Positions 12,301 to 20,825 of a stretch of DNA of 64,000 nucleotides are shown here, piece after piece. The DNA lies in the NCBI GenBank assembly GCA_963971305.1, contig OZ020306.1, positions 56,518,686 through 56,582,685 of the forward strand, written 5' to 3'. Under the pieces are notes generated by a model. That model had not been told where the DNA came from. It worked only from the letters and a program-made list of their open reading frames with translations, and did not search any database. The position numbers and the translations under genes were made by a program. Numbering within the stretch: position 1 is the stretch's first letter; every line of letters begins with the position of its first letter. The stretch is from Arcuatula senhousia (taxonomy: Eukaryota; Mollusca; Bivalvia; Mytilida; Mytilidae).

Positions 12301-15300
12301 GGATCAAAATTTCCTGGTAATATGCACAACTACATATGGTGTACTTCCTATATACCAAGTTTCATTGAATTCAGTTCATCAGTTTCAGAGGAGTTGGGCT
12401 GACAAACTTTGTGACAGACGGACACGACAAAAACAATATGTCTCCCCACAAAAGTGGGGGGAGACATTATATTCTCTAAATTAGCCTCCTTGGTCGTGTA
12501 TTTAATTGCAGACTCAGTATTTTAAAAAATTGCTTCAATGTACCAGGATTTTTTATAAGTTCTGTGCCATGAGGACATATCCCAGAACTCATTATCATCT
12601 ATCAAAGGGATTGGTAAGAAAACATGTTTCCAACCTAACATTGGATGCAAAGGTCTTAAAATTGTGTCATTTATGCATGTTATTTAAAATTTTTGTGACT
12701 TCCCAACAGACAAAATATCTTTTTTTCCAAATTTTTACCTTTTTCACCAGTACTTTGTAAAATAAAAGTTATCTCAAGAATTTTAAGAAATGTTATACAA
12801 TTGGTTGTTAAGGGTATACAATCAGAAAATGTCATAAAATGCAGCGGTCAGTGTGCAACACATTTGTTAAATAATTAAAGGTATAGTCTTGAGGAGTTCG
12901 GAAATTTGAAACAAGAAGAGTTCACACACTGAATCAGGACCCTCGCCAAGTTTCTTAGAAGGGGGTGCGGGGGAAGGGTCAGGATAAATTTTCTTAAATT
13001 TGACGTATTTTCGTGGGTTTTTGTGCAATCATTAAGTTTCTTAAAAAGGGGGTGCAATTGTACCCAACGCACCCCTCTTCAGACGGCCTTGCGTATGCCT
13101 TGTGATTTTCTTCATAATTAAAAAACAAATTCTGTTCATCGTCAATTTTCATAGATGTTACTATTTATAGAACCTGTGTCTTACCCTTTTCCCCACTTCT
13201 GATATTTCTCTGCCATTAGTCTTTCCTTTTTCATCTTTTCTGCATCTTCCTCTGCCTCTTCGTCCAAATTTCTTCGTCGTCCTGTCTTCTTATCCCTAAA
13301 TACTGTTGTAGCTGTCCTGCCAAGAGCTTCATCTCCAATCTGTAGAAAATACAATCAAATAGAAAATAATGAGATGTGGAATAAGTGTACGTGACACAGT
13401 CCAAAATCAAGCGGCAATTCAGAAAAACCACAATGGACAAAACAGCCAGAAGCCTTCAAATCTACCTAAACCACCTAAATATGCATATGCAGTATACTGT
13501 GGTTTCATTCTTATATTTGGGGTATAATATTTATGGTTTTTGAGGGTGGCCTTGGTCCACGAAATTTGATATCCATCAAAAAGGAAATTAAACATTGATT
13601 TGTATGCTGGAGACATCAAAACCATGAAATTAAGAATCAACGAACTGATACTTTTTCATCAAACCACCAAAATTGGTACCCATGAAAATAAATAAATTCA
13701 CAGTGAGTTAAACTGTTAAATTAGTCTATTAGACATAATTCATTGCTGTTTAAACATAGGCAATTATGGCAGCAAGCAAATTTACTGGAAAATGGAAAAG
13801 TGTCAAAATACTGTAAACCAATTTATTTGGCGTTTGAGGTTTATTTGTGTCCAGAGGGTAAATGCGCAGCAATTCATTTATGTGTCAGATTCTTTGTAAA
13901 AACAATAATACTATGAAAATGGGTTAATTCTGGACAATTTATTTTAAATAATTTCTATTCCACACAAAATCAGCAAATATAAATGGCACACAAAAATGAA
14001 TTGGTTTACAGAAAATTCCCTCAATTTTTTTCCAGGTTACAATTAAGGGCTGTTCCAGCAAAACATACATGGGACAGGCAAAATTAAATTGCCACTATGG
14101 GTGGCCTTTAAAAGCTTGTATAAACTCAATGAAAATAATGTAAGTTCAAAAATTAAATTCTATGGGTGACTCCCCTTTCAAAGAAGTGCCTTCCCCCATC
14201 CCATGTATGTTTGCTGGAAAAAAAAGTCAAATGCCCTAAAGTAAAAAAAAAAATAAAGTTGTGTATTGGAAAATGTTTATATGCAATGCAAATACAATAT
14301 AAGTTTATACCTTGCTGAGTCAAAATTTTGAAAAATAATCTTTTTTTGAACATTATTTACATAAAACAATACTTACCTTTTTAAATGCTTCTTTTTCTTT
14401 TTTCCTTATTTTTTCAGCCTCTGCTTTCATGTCTTTAGCACTTGACAATCCTGCTTGTTTACCAGATAAAGTTTTATCCATCTTTTCTTTTTTTCTTGGT
14501 GGTGATTGGTCAGACCCAGAGTCAAGTCGTTTTCTTCTTGGAGGTGACTCATCTGAGTCAAGTTGTTTTCTTCTTGGATGTGACTCATCTGAGTCAAGTC
14601 GTTTTCTTCTTGGATGTGACTCATCTGAGTCAAGTCTTTTTCTTCTTGGAGGTGACTCATCTGAGTCAAGTCGTTTTCTTCTTGGAGGTGACTCATCTGA
14701 GTCAAGTCTTTTTCTTCTCGGAGGTGACTCATCTGAGTCAAGTCTTTTTCTTCTTGGAGGTGACTCGTCTGAGTCATGTCTCTTCCATCTCGGAGGTGAC
14801 TCATCTGAGTTGTGTCTCTTCCTTCTCAGAGGTGACTCATCTGAGTCATGCCTTTTTCTTCTCGGAGGTGATTCATCTGAGTAATGTCTTTTTTTTCTTG
14901 GAGGCGACTCATCCGAGTTAAGTCTTTCACGATTTTTCTGTAATTTATCAGATTCATTTCTTCTCCTATGTGGAGATGTATCTGATCCAGAATGATGCCG
15001 CGTCCTTTTTGTTGGCGAAATGTCAGGACTTGAATTTTGTCTTTTATTTCTAGATGGTGTTTCATCAGAATCTGAATCGTGTCTTCTTCTATGGTGAGAT
15101 GATTTTCTTGTATCAGAATTTGAATGTCTTATCCCCTTTGGAAGAGATTGATCAGAGTCTGAATCATGTCTATGTTTAATTTTATTTGAATTACTATTTC
15201 TCTTTCTTGGAGGGGATTCAGAGTCTTGTCTTATAATTCTTTTTGGTACCTCATCCCCTGAATCTGAGTCGTGTCTCCTGCGTATTGACCTTGGATGATC

Positions 15301-18300
15301 ATTCCCTAATTCTCCTTTGAATAAAGACTTCTTATTCTTTAGTATATCTTCTTCTTTCATACTTTTCAGTAAGGCTGGATCAAACTTATCATCTGGGAAA
15401 AATAAAATAAAATACATGTTTGTAGTTTTGTACATGTTTACATGTAAAAAAGCCTACCCCCCCCCCCCCCAAAAAAAAAAAAAAAAAATATGTGTGTTTC
15501 TGGTTTCATGCCTGACTAAAAAAGGATGTAAGCATAACTTTTTTTTATTTATTTCAATTTTTTACCTTGAATCATTGGGGAGTAAATTTCAATTTAAATG
15601 TTGCTTAAGCAAAAATGGCAATAAAAAGTTTAGGGTTGTCATGAAAAACTAGGTTAGCTAGGGAAACTAGAAACATACATACATGTATTTTTCTTATTTA
15701 GTATAATCAATACATCAGTAAATTGATTTGTTCATGTTGTTGTTTCATAGCTGAAATGAAATCTTTAGAATACATGGAATAGGATTAATTTTATCATGGA
15801 TTAAACAACAATATTGTTACATTTTATACATAGTAATGAAATTGTCACAATGTCTAGGAGAAGTAGCAGTAACAAGAAGATTACTAAATTTAAAGTGGGT
15901 GGTATTACAAATATACAAAATACAAAAAAAGAAGAGAAAATGCTGTTCCATATATATCCTTTTAATCAAAATTGATAATGTGATTTTGTGAGATGCATAA
16001 TTTCTCGATATATCCCTTCTGTTTCAATAGCACAAGTTTTGTTTTCATATATTTTTATTCTAATGTTTCCTTTCTTCTTCAATGATGAAAAATTGTGATT
16101 TTTTTCCATTGATTAAATATCTGATTTTTACCATCACCAAGCGTTTTCCATCTTCCATCGCTGTGTCTGTACGATTCTAATTGCTTTATGTTATCAGGGC
16201 GTTCATCTACGATTGCTACAATAGTCGGGTCATCTTCTCCCAACTCCTCCTCGATTGTATTTTCCAGGTTGCTAGGCAACAAAGCCTTAACATCAATGTC
16301 ATCATCAATTATTTTGGACCTGCAAAAACATACATACAGATCAATTAATGAATATTAACATGACAAATACACAAAGTCTATACACAGGCAAAATTTAGAC
16401 ATACGTATGACGTACGTTAATAAAAACGTGCGTCTGACGTAGTGCATAAACGAATGTTAAACATACGTTTCTAACCGCTGTACGGTAAACGTACGTCAAA
16501 TTATTGTAAAAACATATGTCAGATGTACGTTTTTTAAACGTGCGGTAAACATACGTTTACCATACGTCAGACATATAATTTCCTAAAATGTATGATGTTA
16601 GTAAGTTATTTATTTAGTGTGTTTTGTTATGAAATAAAAATATTGCCAATATAAACTTTTAACGTGCATCAGACGTACGCGGTTAGAAACGCCAATTTAA
16701 TATGGGTCAGATGACATGCGTTTAACGTACGCCAGACGCATGTTAAACGCAGTCAACATTTTGCCTGTATAGCCTAGAAATTTTACAAAATTACTTTTTT
16801 TACATGTTTTAAATTAATTTGAAATAAAAACTCATGAATCAACCAATATGTGCATTTCATTTCAAATACTGGGCAAAGGCCACAATTGCAAACAGGGGTG
16901 GGATTCTAATAAGCATCAATTGAACTCTAAACAATTCAGTGGTGGTGTGTGTGTGTGTGGAAATTTCTACAATTTTGTTTAAGGGCTTATTTCATTCAAC
17001 ATAAATCAATAGCAATGTTCAAAGTTCCTGCAGTGACTTCATAAAAGAATTTTGGCAGTAACGTCATAAAAGAATTTTGAATGGCAAAAGATGAAATGGA
17101 TGACAAAATTACACAATCACCTGGAAGAAATGTGATTAAATCATTTCATTTCAAAGGCCTGTCGATGCATGATCCAGATATTCATCAAATCTTCTATATT
17201 TGCAAAGAACTTTACCTGATCCTAACGGAATTACAGAGAAATGGTCTTCTGAATCGAGTACCTGGCCAGACCTTACATTTGGGGATATTTACAACATGTA
17301 TCTGATTAACATGCCATCCATCTGTCAGTTAATTAAGTTAAATCTTTTGACCTACTTAAGTCAGTTTTATTTACTTGCAGCAGTAAAAAGGCTTTTTTTT
17401 ACCTATTTAAAAAATATTTCACTTATACTTGTAAAATTTGAAATAGGCACTAGTCCCAAAGGACTCATCTTTGGATAGCTTGCACCTCAAGAAAAACATT
17501 GTGCACCTAACCAATTTTTAGTTAACTGATAAGATCAAAAGTTCAAATTTTTCAGTAAATTATCAGTTACCCTATGAAAATTAAGAAATTGAGGAACTAA
17601 ATGGAGAAAAATCTTGTATTTCATTTAAATTTACTTGTACAGGTAAATAAATTTAATGCTGATTTTATTTACTTCTTAAGGTAAAAATCATTGACTTGGA
17701 CAGGTTTAATGATTTTACTATATTAAGTGGCAGCTCTGAATTGTCTATCTTCACCAAATCATTAATATATTTAAAGGCTTAAAGATTCACCTGTCTGTTC
17801 AAGCGCATTCCTATTCAATATAATTTCCGTGGTTTCATCATGTTCATGGGGGCTCCCGCAGGGTTAAAAACGACCTGCGACCTGAGGGTTTTTTAAGGGC
17901 GACTTCCGACCTACACTTCAGAAAATCAACCTATGCCAAAAAACCACCTGCGACCTCCGCCAAAATATGCCTTTTAAAGGTGACCTTGCGACCTCGGGCC
18001 CCTTTTAAAAGCGACCTGAGGGTGGTACCCTGCGGGAGCCCCTTCATGTGTAGTGTTTTAATAATTTTTCGTGTTAATATCAAATCATGGTTACAATGTT
18101 AAATTATCTAAATACCTAACATTAGAGGTATATACAAATACATGTGTAAGCAGTCAATATAATCTCTATATGAAAGCTGTCAATTGTTTATTCATAATAG
18201 ATTGTTTTTTAGTGATGTGAATTTGCCCATGGTCCGTGTATAGGATAGGATAGGATAGGATCAACTGTGGACGCTGGTTTCTTCAACCACTGTATCCACC

Positions 18301-20439
18301 TCTTGGTCATTTTGACTGACTGTTTCTATTTTGTCATTTCCGGGTTTCCGACCTCTGCTGGTGATGTCTAGTTCAGCTTGGTGGTCAAATTTTACATCCT
18401 GATGTTCCCAGTGTTTGTCAAGATAGATCTCAAACTGCTTGACTGTTTTGGCATTTATAACTTCATTTGGTAGGCTATTCCAAACATCAACTATCCTGTT
18501 TGTGAAGAAATACTTCCTGATGTTGAGTTTGGATCGGTGCTTTTTCAGTTTCTTGTCATTTCCCCTTGTTCTGGCATTATTGTCCAGGTCGAGTAGCCCT
18601 GTGGTGACCTCCTCGTCATAGATACCCTGGATTATTTTGAAGGTTTCTATCATGTCACCACGGAGGCGTCTATACTTCAGAGTAGGCATTTTGAGTTTTT
18701 TAAGTCTTTCCGGGTATTCTAGGTCTCTAAATCCAGGTATCTGTTTTGTTGCTCGTCGTTGCACGTTCTCTATGCTCTCAATGTCACCAATTTTATAAGG
18801 GGACCATACCGACGCAGCATATTCCAGATGTGGTCTTACTAATGCTTGGAACAGGTACCTGAATGATGTTGTATCAAGATATGTATAAGTTCTTCTTATG
18901 AGACCCATAATGCTGTTTGCTTTATTGACTTGTTGCTGGATGTGTTTGGAAAAGGATAGATGTTCGTCCACCAGCACTCCTATGTCTTTTTCACCCTCTG
19001 ACTTTTGTAGTGTGACTTCCTGGTTGTTGTCGTTGTACAGGTGGTATTCCCTTGATGTTTCGGGTTTATTCTTATGGCTTATTGTGACAACTTTACATTT
19101 GTTTGGGTGGAATTTAAGTAACCAGGTATTTGACCAATTTTGTAGCATGTCAAGATCCTTCTGGAGATCTTTTGCATCTTCCTCTGATTTAATATCTTTG
19201 AATATCTTGGTGTCGTCTGCAAACAAAAATGCTGCAGCATCCACACACTCTGGCATATCATTAATGTAGATGACAAACAAGATTGGTCCCAAAACACTAC
19301 CTTGTGGTATGCCACTGGTCACATTGTGACATCTTGATTCAGAGCCATTTACTGATACTTTCTGCTGTCTGCCTGATAGAAAGCTTTTTATCCATTCTAT
19401 GGTTTTACCACCAATGCCATATCTTCCTAGTTTCTTGAGGAGCCTTCTATGTGGGACCTTGTCAAAAGCCTTCATAAAGTCCATGTACACTGAGTCAATA
19501 CACCCACCATTGTCTAATATTTCGGTCCATTCGTCCAGGACTTTAAGGAGTTGTAGTGAGGTTGACCTCCCTGATATGAACCCAAATTGTTTTTTGCTAA
19601 ACAGCTTGTTAGCTTGCATATGTTTGACTATATGGTTTCTCACTAGTTTTTCCATCAGTTTGCATGCAATGCTTGTCAAGCTCACTGGCCTGTAATTTCC
19701 AGGATCTGATTTATCCCCTTTTTTGAAAAGTGCCACGACATTACCAAGTTTCCATATATCTGGACAAACTGCGCTCTCTTTAGATGCATTGTATATTGTG
19801 GTTAGTGGTTTTGTCACGACTTTTTTCAATTCCCGTAGAGCTCTTGGGTGAAGATCATCTGGTCCAGTGGATTTGTTTGGGTTCAATTCCTCCAAAAGTT
19901 TTTCGACCTCTTTTTCTGTAAATTCGGTTTCTTCATAGGGTATGACAATGTTTATAGGGTCTAGTTGTGGGATGATCCCTTCTGGTTCATTAGTGAAGAC
20001 ACTGCTGAAAAAGTCTGCTAATATATTGGCTTTCTCTTCATCGCTCATAGCTACTTTGGGTTGCCCTTCGCTATCCTTGTACTTTAATTCAGCAATGCCA
20101 GTTTTTGTCTTCCTTTTTGAGTTAGCATATTGCCAGAACTTTTTTGGGTCAGATTTTGCATTTCTGGCTATATCTTGCTCCATGTCCCTTTTGGCCTTTT
20201 TTACTAGATTTTTAACTTGATTTCTTGTTCTTTGAAATTCTCTATATCTATCTATATTCTTTGTCTCCATGTATAATTTGCAAGAAAACAAGCTTAGAAA
20301 GGGTAATTTGTCAGTTTATAATTCACCTAGCATGCTTTGACAAGTGTTTGGACGATTTCTTCTTTTTCTTTTTCTTCTCCTCTTGTTCTGTACCAGACAT
20401 ATAACGTTTTAAATACTCAGCTTTGCTTATTCCTTCCAT
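6139..20439 (-). CDS. BUD13: BUD13 homolog, RES-complex splicing factor (6 coding exons)
   Basis: Spliced CDS, minus strand: 20439-20327, 16319-16132, 15392-14377, 13339-13185, 9464-9280, 6314-6139. It totals 1833 nt, or 610 aa plus stop; human BUD13, as recalled, is about 619 aa. All introns are GT-AG and all phases close. The N-terminus has the conserved SKAEYLKRYMSG block, followed by an acidic VDERPDN segment, a Ser/Arg-rich 12-residue repeat region (about aa 250-394), a TVFRDKKTGRRRN block, a WGKG-LKQQEQQQRNV block, and a C-terminus with PPPPPNRF, PGYRWDGVDRSTGFE and YKWSVEDM. In the family, Bud13 joins Snu17/RBMX2 and Pml1/SNIP1 in the nuclear RES complex, which acts on the spliceosome before catalysis; the Trp of RWDGVDR lies in the segment known to bind the Snu17 RRM. 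The gene is complete with no frameshift. Introns carry many repeats, including a LINE in intron 1. Confidence 0.95.
6911..9162 (-). mobile_element. AGCTCACC-family HINE-like element, copy 2 (reverse), interrupted
   Basis: In BUD13 intron 5. The tail (caagaggctcccaggagcct) lies at the left and the head (ttcgggtcaggtgagct hairpin with (GTCCGTC)n) at the right, so it runs on the minus strand. Its modules differ from the other copies (agccacagcggccatgtttt, gagttatttgcaaaaaaat), marking a distinct subfamily with the same ends. A 776-bp retro-insertion interrupts it at 7321-8096. Positions 6315-6910 of the intron show nothing recognisable. Confidence 0.8.
7321..8096 (-). mobile_element. Non-LTR-type retro-insertion with (AAAC)n tail and 8-bp target duplication
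   Basis: Flanked by ACATTCTA (7313-7320) and ACGTTCTA (8097-8104), one mismatch. The minus-strand copy ends in a (CAAA)n-like tail at 7321-7345. The host module resumes exactly after it. The body is non-coding and shares a segment (gggaaacaaaggaac ... ggggcagaaaattta ... cttttacgtgcatgaag) with 61005-61190. Confidence 0.7.
9280..9464 (-). CDS. BUD13: BUD13 coding exon 5
   Basis: Acceptor ctttacag|TCTG, donor AAAAG|GTTAAA. Encodes LKQQEQQQRNVQEHLYEM, SKPLARSKDDQDLDKQMR and EDPMLNFIKKKKSK (aa 491-552), matching the human QQQQNVEDAMKEMQKPLARYIDDEDLDRMLR ... DPMANFIKK region. The donor is weak (GTTAAA) but phase and homology both require it. Confidence 0.92.
9576..9725. repeat. ATATCCC-rich repeat, copy 1
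   Basis: Words such as aaatatcctgtatcc, ttccagtatcccatatcc and aatatcccagtat recur. A second copy lies at 26310-26500. Decayed; function unknown. Confidence 0.6.
9979..10569. mobile_element. TIR element (MITE-like, 591 bp) with TCAAAGGAT ends
   Basis: Left end TCAAAGGATGAGAGGCAATA, right end (inverted) TCAAAGGATTTGTGGCAATA, continuing with agrcc: an imperfect inverted repeat of about 25 bp. It lies within a module of the host element at cataactcccac. No clean target duplication is visible and a few host bases seem lost. No coding capacity seen. Confidence 0.75.
10684..12070 (-). mobile_element. AGCTCACC-family HINE-like element, copy 3 (reverse) with resolvable empty site
   Basis: Tail CAAGAGGCTCCCAGGAGCCT at the left, head hairpin (GCTCACCTGGACAGTCCAGGTGAGC) at the right. 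Left flank gatgataaa and right flank aatgagg compare with uninterrupted host gatgataaatgagg at 12235-12248 and near 9925. The filled site has two extra A/T bases. Confidence 0.88.
12480..13184. other. BUD13 intron 4 unique part
   Basis: AT-rich, with a G-run cluster near 12958-13060 (gaagggggtgcggggg, aaaaagggggtgc) resembling a decayed short repeat. Nothing else recognised. Confidence 0.35.
13185..13339 (-). CDS. BUD13: BUD13 coding exon 4
   Basis: Acceptor ttctacag|ATTGG, donor AAAGG|GTAAGA. Encodes IGDEALGRTATTVFRD, the basic KKTGRRRN, then an acidic and basic helix ending MAEKYQKWGKG (aa 440-490). It aligns with human ETVFRDKSGRKRNL ... LYAQWGKG. Confidence 0.93.
13497..13700. repeat. 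Palindromic CGTGG-type MITE, copy 2
   Basis: actgtggtttcattcttat at the left, tccacgaaatttgatatcc in the middle, ccaccaaaattggtacccat and aaaataaataaattcaca at the right. Lies in BUD13 intron 3. Confidence 0.7.
13808..14012. repeat. Palindromic MITE with CTGTAAACCAATTTATTTGG ends
   Basis: Left end ctgtaaaccaatttatttgg, right end (inverted) ctgtaaaccaattcattttt, about 205 bp. The interior is a degenerate palindrome (tttatttgtgtcc / ataaatggcacac). Non-coding. Confidence 0.65.
14040..14225. repeat. Inverted-end repeat with TCCAGCAAACATACATGGGA arms
   Basis: gttccagcaaaacatacatg at 14053-14072 faces its inverted copy catgtatgtttgctgg at 14202-14217. MITE-like, in BUD13 intron 3, adjacent to the previous palindrome. 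Confidence 0.6.
14377..15392 (-). CDS. BUD13: BUD13 coding exon 3, Ser/Arg-rich repeat exon
   Basis: Acceptor ttcccag|ATGATAAG, donor AAAAAG|GTAAGT. Encodes aa 101-439. It opens DDKFDPALLKSMKEEDILK, continues with degenerate RHDSDSD-type motifs, then about eleven near-identical 12-residue units (LDSDESPPRRKR and variants) coded by a 36-bp tandem repeat at about 14512-14940, and closes with a Lys/Glu-rich helix-like tail (KAEAEKIRKKEKEAFKK). Human BUD13 carries comparable 12-residue Ser-Pro-Arg repeats, so the array is a family trait; the copy number here is likely polymorphic. Pro-directed serines flanked by Arg suggest phosphorylation sites (inference). Confidence 0.94.
15455..15490. repeat. 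Poly(C)-poly(A) homopolymer junction
   Basis: A run of about 14 C followed by about 17 A in BUD13 intron 2. A similar C8-A9 junction occurs at 45926-45942. Prone to length error. The rest of 15393-16131 shows nothing recognised. Confidence 0.6.
16132..16319 (-). CDS. BUD13: BUD13 coding exon 2
   Basis: Acceptor tttttgcag|GTCC, donor GATG|GTAAAA. Encodes SKIIDDDIDV, a Glu/Asp-rich stretch, then AIVDERPDNIKQLESYR and WKTLG (to about aa 100). It aligns with the human segment around IVDDDVSW ... EFVDERPEEVKQMEAFR. It ends with one base that completes Asp with exon 3. Confidence 0.92.
16385..16768. repeat. Palindromic element saturated with ACGT-core words
   Basis: Ends tatacacaggcaaaattt and (inverted) tatacaggcaaaatgtt. 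The interior repeats gacgtacgt, aaacgtacgt, aaacatacgt and cgtcagac on both strands, a degenerate palindrome with a dense ACGT core. In BUD13 intron 1. No coding capacity. Positions 16770-17842 show nothing else recognised. Confidence 0.7.
17849..18042. mobile_element. MITE, 194 bp, 16-bp perfect TIR, 6-bp TSD
   Basis: GGGGCTCCCGCAGGGT at 17849-17864 and its exact inverse at 18027-18042, flanked by direct TTCATG at 17843-17848 and 18043-18048. The interior repeats (c)gacctgcgacct and gcgacct, CpG-rich against an AT-rich background. It appears recent, given the perfect ends. Confidence 0.88.
18239..20322 (-). mobile_element. 5'-truncated LINE with intact reverse transcriptase ORF (CR1-group-like)
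   Basis: A 676-codon ORF (20291-18261) in BUD13 intron 1, same strand as the gene. It has a non-LTR reverse transcriptase domain with fingers motif NYRPVSLTSI, KAFDKVPH, SGIPQGSVLGPILFVIYIND and the catalytic FADD at about residues 357-360. A C-terminal part follows (GLIRRTYTYLD, LRRLRGDMIETFKI-like YRRLRGDMIETFKIIQGI). The apurinic endonuclease expected upstream is missing, so the copy is 5'-truncated, with its breakpoint within about 35 bp of the BUD13 exon 1 donor. The 3' end has no poly(A) but a (TCCTA)n repeat at 18260-18241, typical of CR1/L2/Rex1-type elements. The stop codon directly abuts that repeat. No frameshift or stop interrupts the ORF. Clade is inferred from motif style only. 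Confidence 0.9.
20327..20439 (-). CDS. BUD13: BUD13 coding exon 1 (start)
   Basis: Starts at the ATG complementary to 20437-20439 and encodes aa 1-37 plus two bases of Arg38. It begins MEGISKAEYLKRYMSG, the conserved family start, followed by a Lys-rich run. The donor reads CTAG|GTGAAT. The AG left over is completed by G from exon 2. Confidence 0.93.
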
Positions 20440-20747
20440 TTTACGTTTTCAAATGGTAAAGTGTTCATTTCTACTAATGTAATTTTCATGTAGCATTTTA
20501 AAGTTTTAACATCAGATTACATAATGTTATGGTCAAAATAAATTTAGAGCATTATTTTCTTCTCGAATAACATCTTGTAAATGTAAAACCATTGCTTTTC
20601 ATGGTAAAATCTAAAAATCTTCTAATTGACCTTGACCTTACTTCAACTGATGAACCCTTCAATGCAAAATTCGAAAATAGAAAGCATGAAAATGAAAGTA
20701 ATTTTGTTGATTATGAAATCATAAAGGAAAGAAAGTCTTCATCAACC
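20440..20747. promoter_or_regulatory. Putative bidirectional promoter between BUD13 and ASCC2
   Basis: The two start codons face away from each other across 308 bp. The stretch contains no recognisable repeat, unlike almost all other non-coding sequence here. It is AT-rich and CpG-poor and I see no TATA box placed for either gene. TGACCTTGACCT at 20627-20638 holds an estrogen-related-receptor-type half-site (TCAAGGTCA on the minus strand). Transcription start sites cannot be fixed from sequence. Confidence 0.7.
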
Positions 20748-20825
20748 ATGTCCAACGAAATAGCTCTTGATAAAAGAAACATTTTGGTAGAAAGTAAAGG
20801 CAAAAAGGAAAAAGTATCCTTATTG
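20748..20825 (+). CDS. ASCC2: ASCC2 coding exon 1 (start)
   Basis: Encodes MSNEIALDKRNILVESKGKK plus EKVSLL, ending TTATTG|GTAAAG. It aligns with the human start LPLDQLQITHKDPKTGK. The ATG has ACC before it. An in-frame ATG at 20592 would add 52 residues with no homology I recognise, so the downstream ATG is preferred. Confidence 0.82.

Larger units (their letters stand above)
9750..12467 (-). mobile_element. GTCTCCCC-family HINE-like element (reverse) with two nested insertions
   Basis: The minus-strand head at 12467 has hairpin GTCTCCCC ... GGGGAGAC followed by ATATTGTTTTTGTC; the tail near 9760 has GGGGGGAGACATTG, the inverse of the head arm, and a GTTTTTG/CAAAAAC hairpin. The ~165-bp modules contain ctgaattcaatgaaacttgg and gcatattaccagg. 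A TIR element is nested at 9979-10569 and an AGCTCACC element at 10684-12070. Confidence 0.8.

Noticed and set aside
14427..14921. Three long overlapping ORFs on both strands across the BUD13 repeat exon (14804-14427 minus, 14429-14884 plus, 14442-14921 plus)
   Set aside because: They are shadows of the 36-bp coding repeat, which keeps all frames free of stops. Only the frame with BUD13 homology and splice sites is supported.
20592..20747. In-frame upstream ATG at 20592 as the ASCC2 start
   Set aside because: It adds 52 residues with no similarity to the family that I recognise, while the ATG at 20748 aligns with the human start region and has a better context. Not excluded as a 5' UTR or an alternative start.
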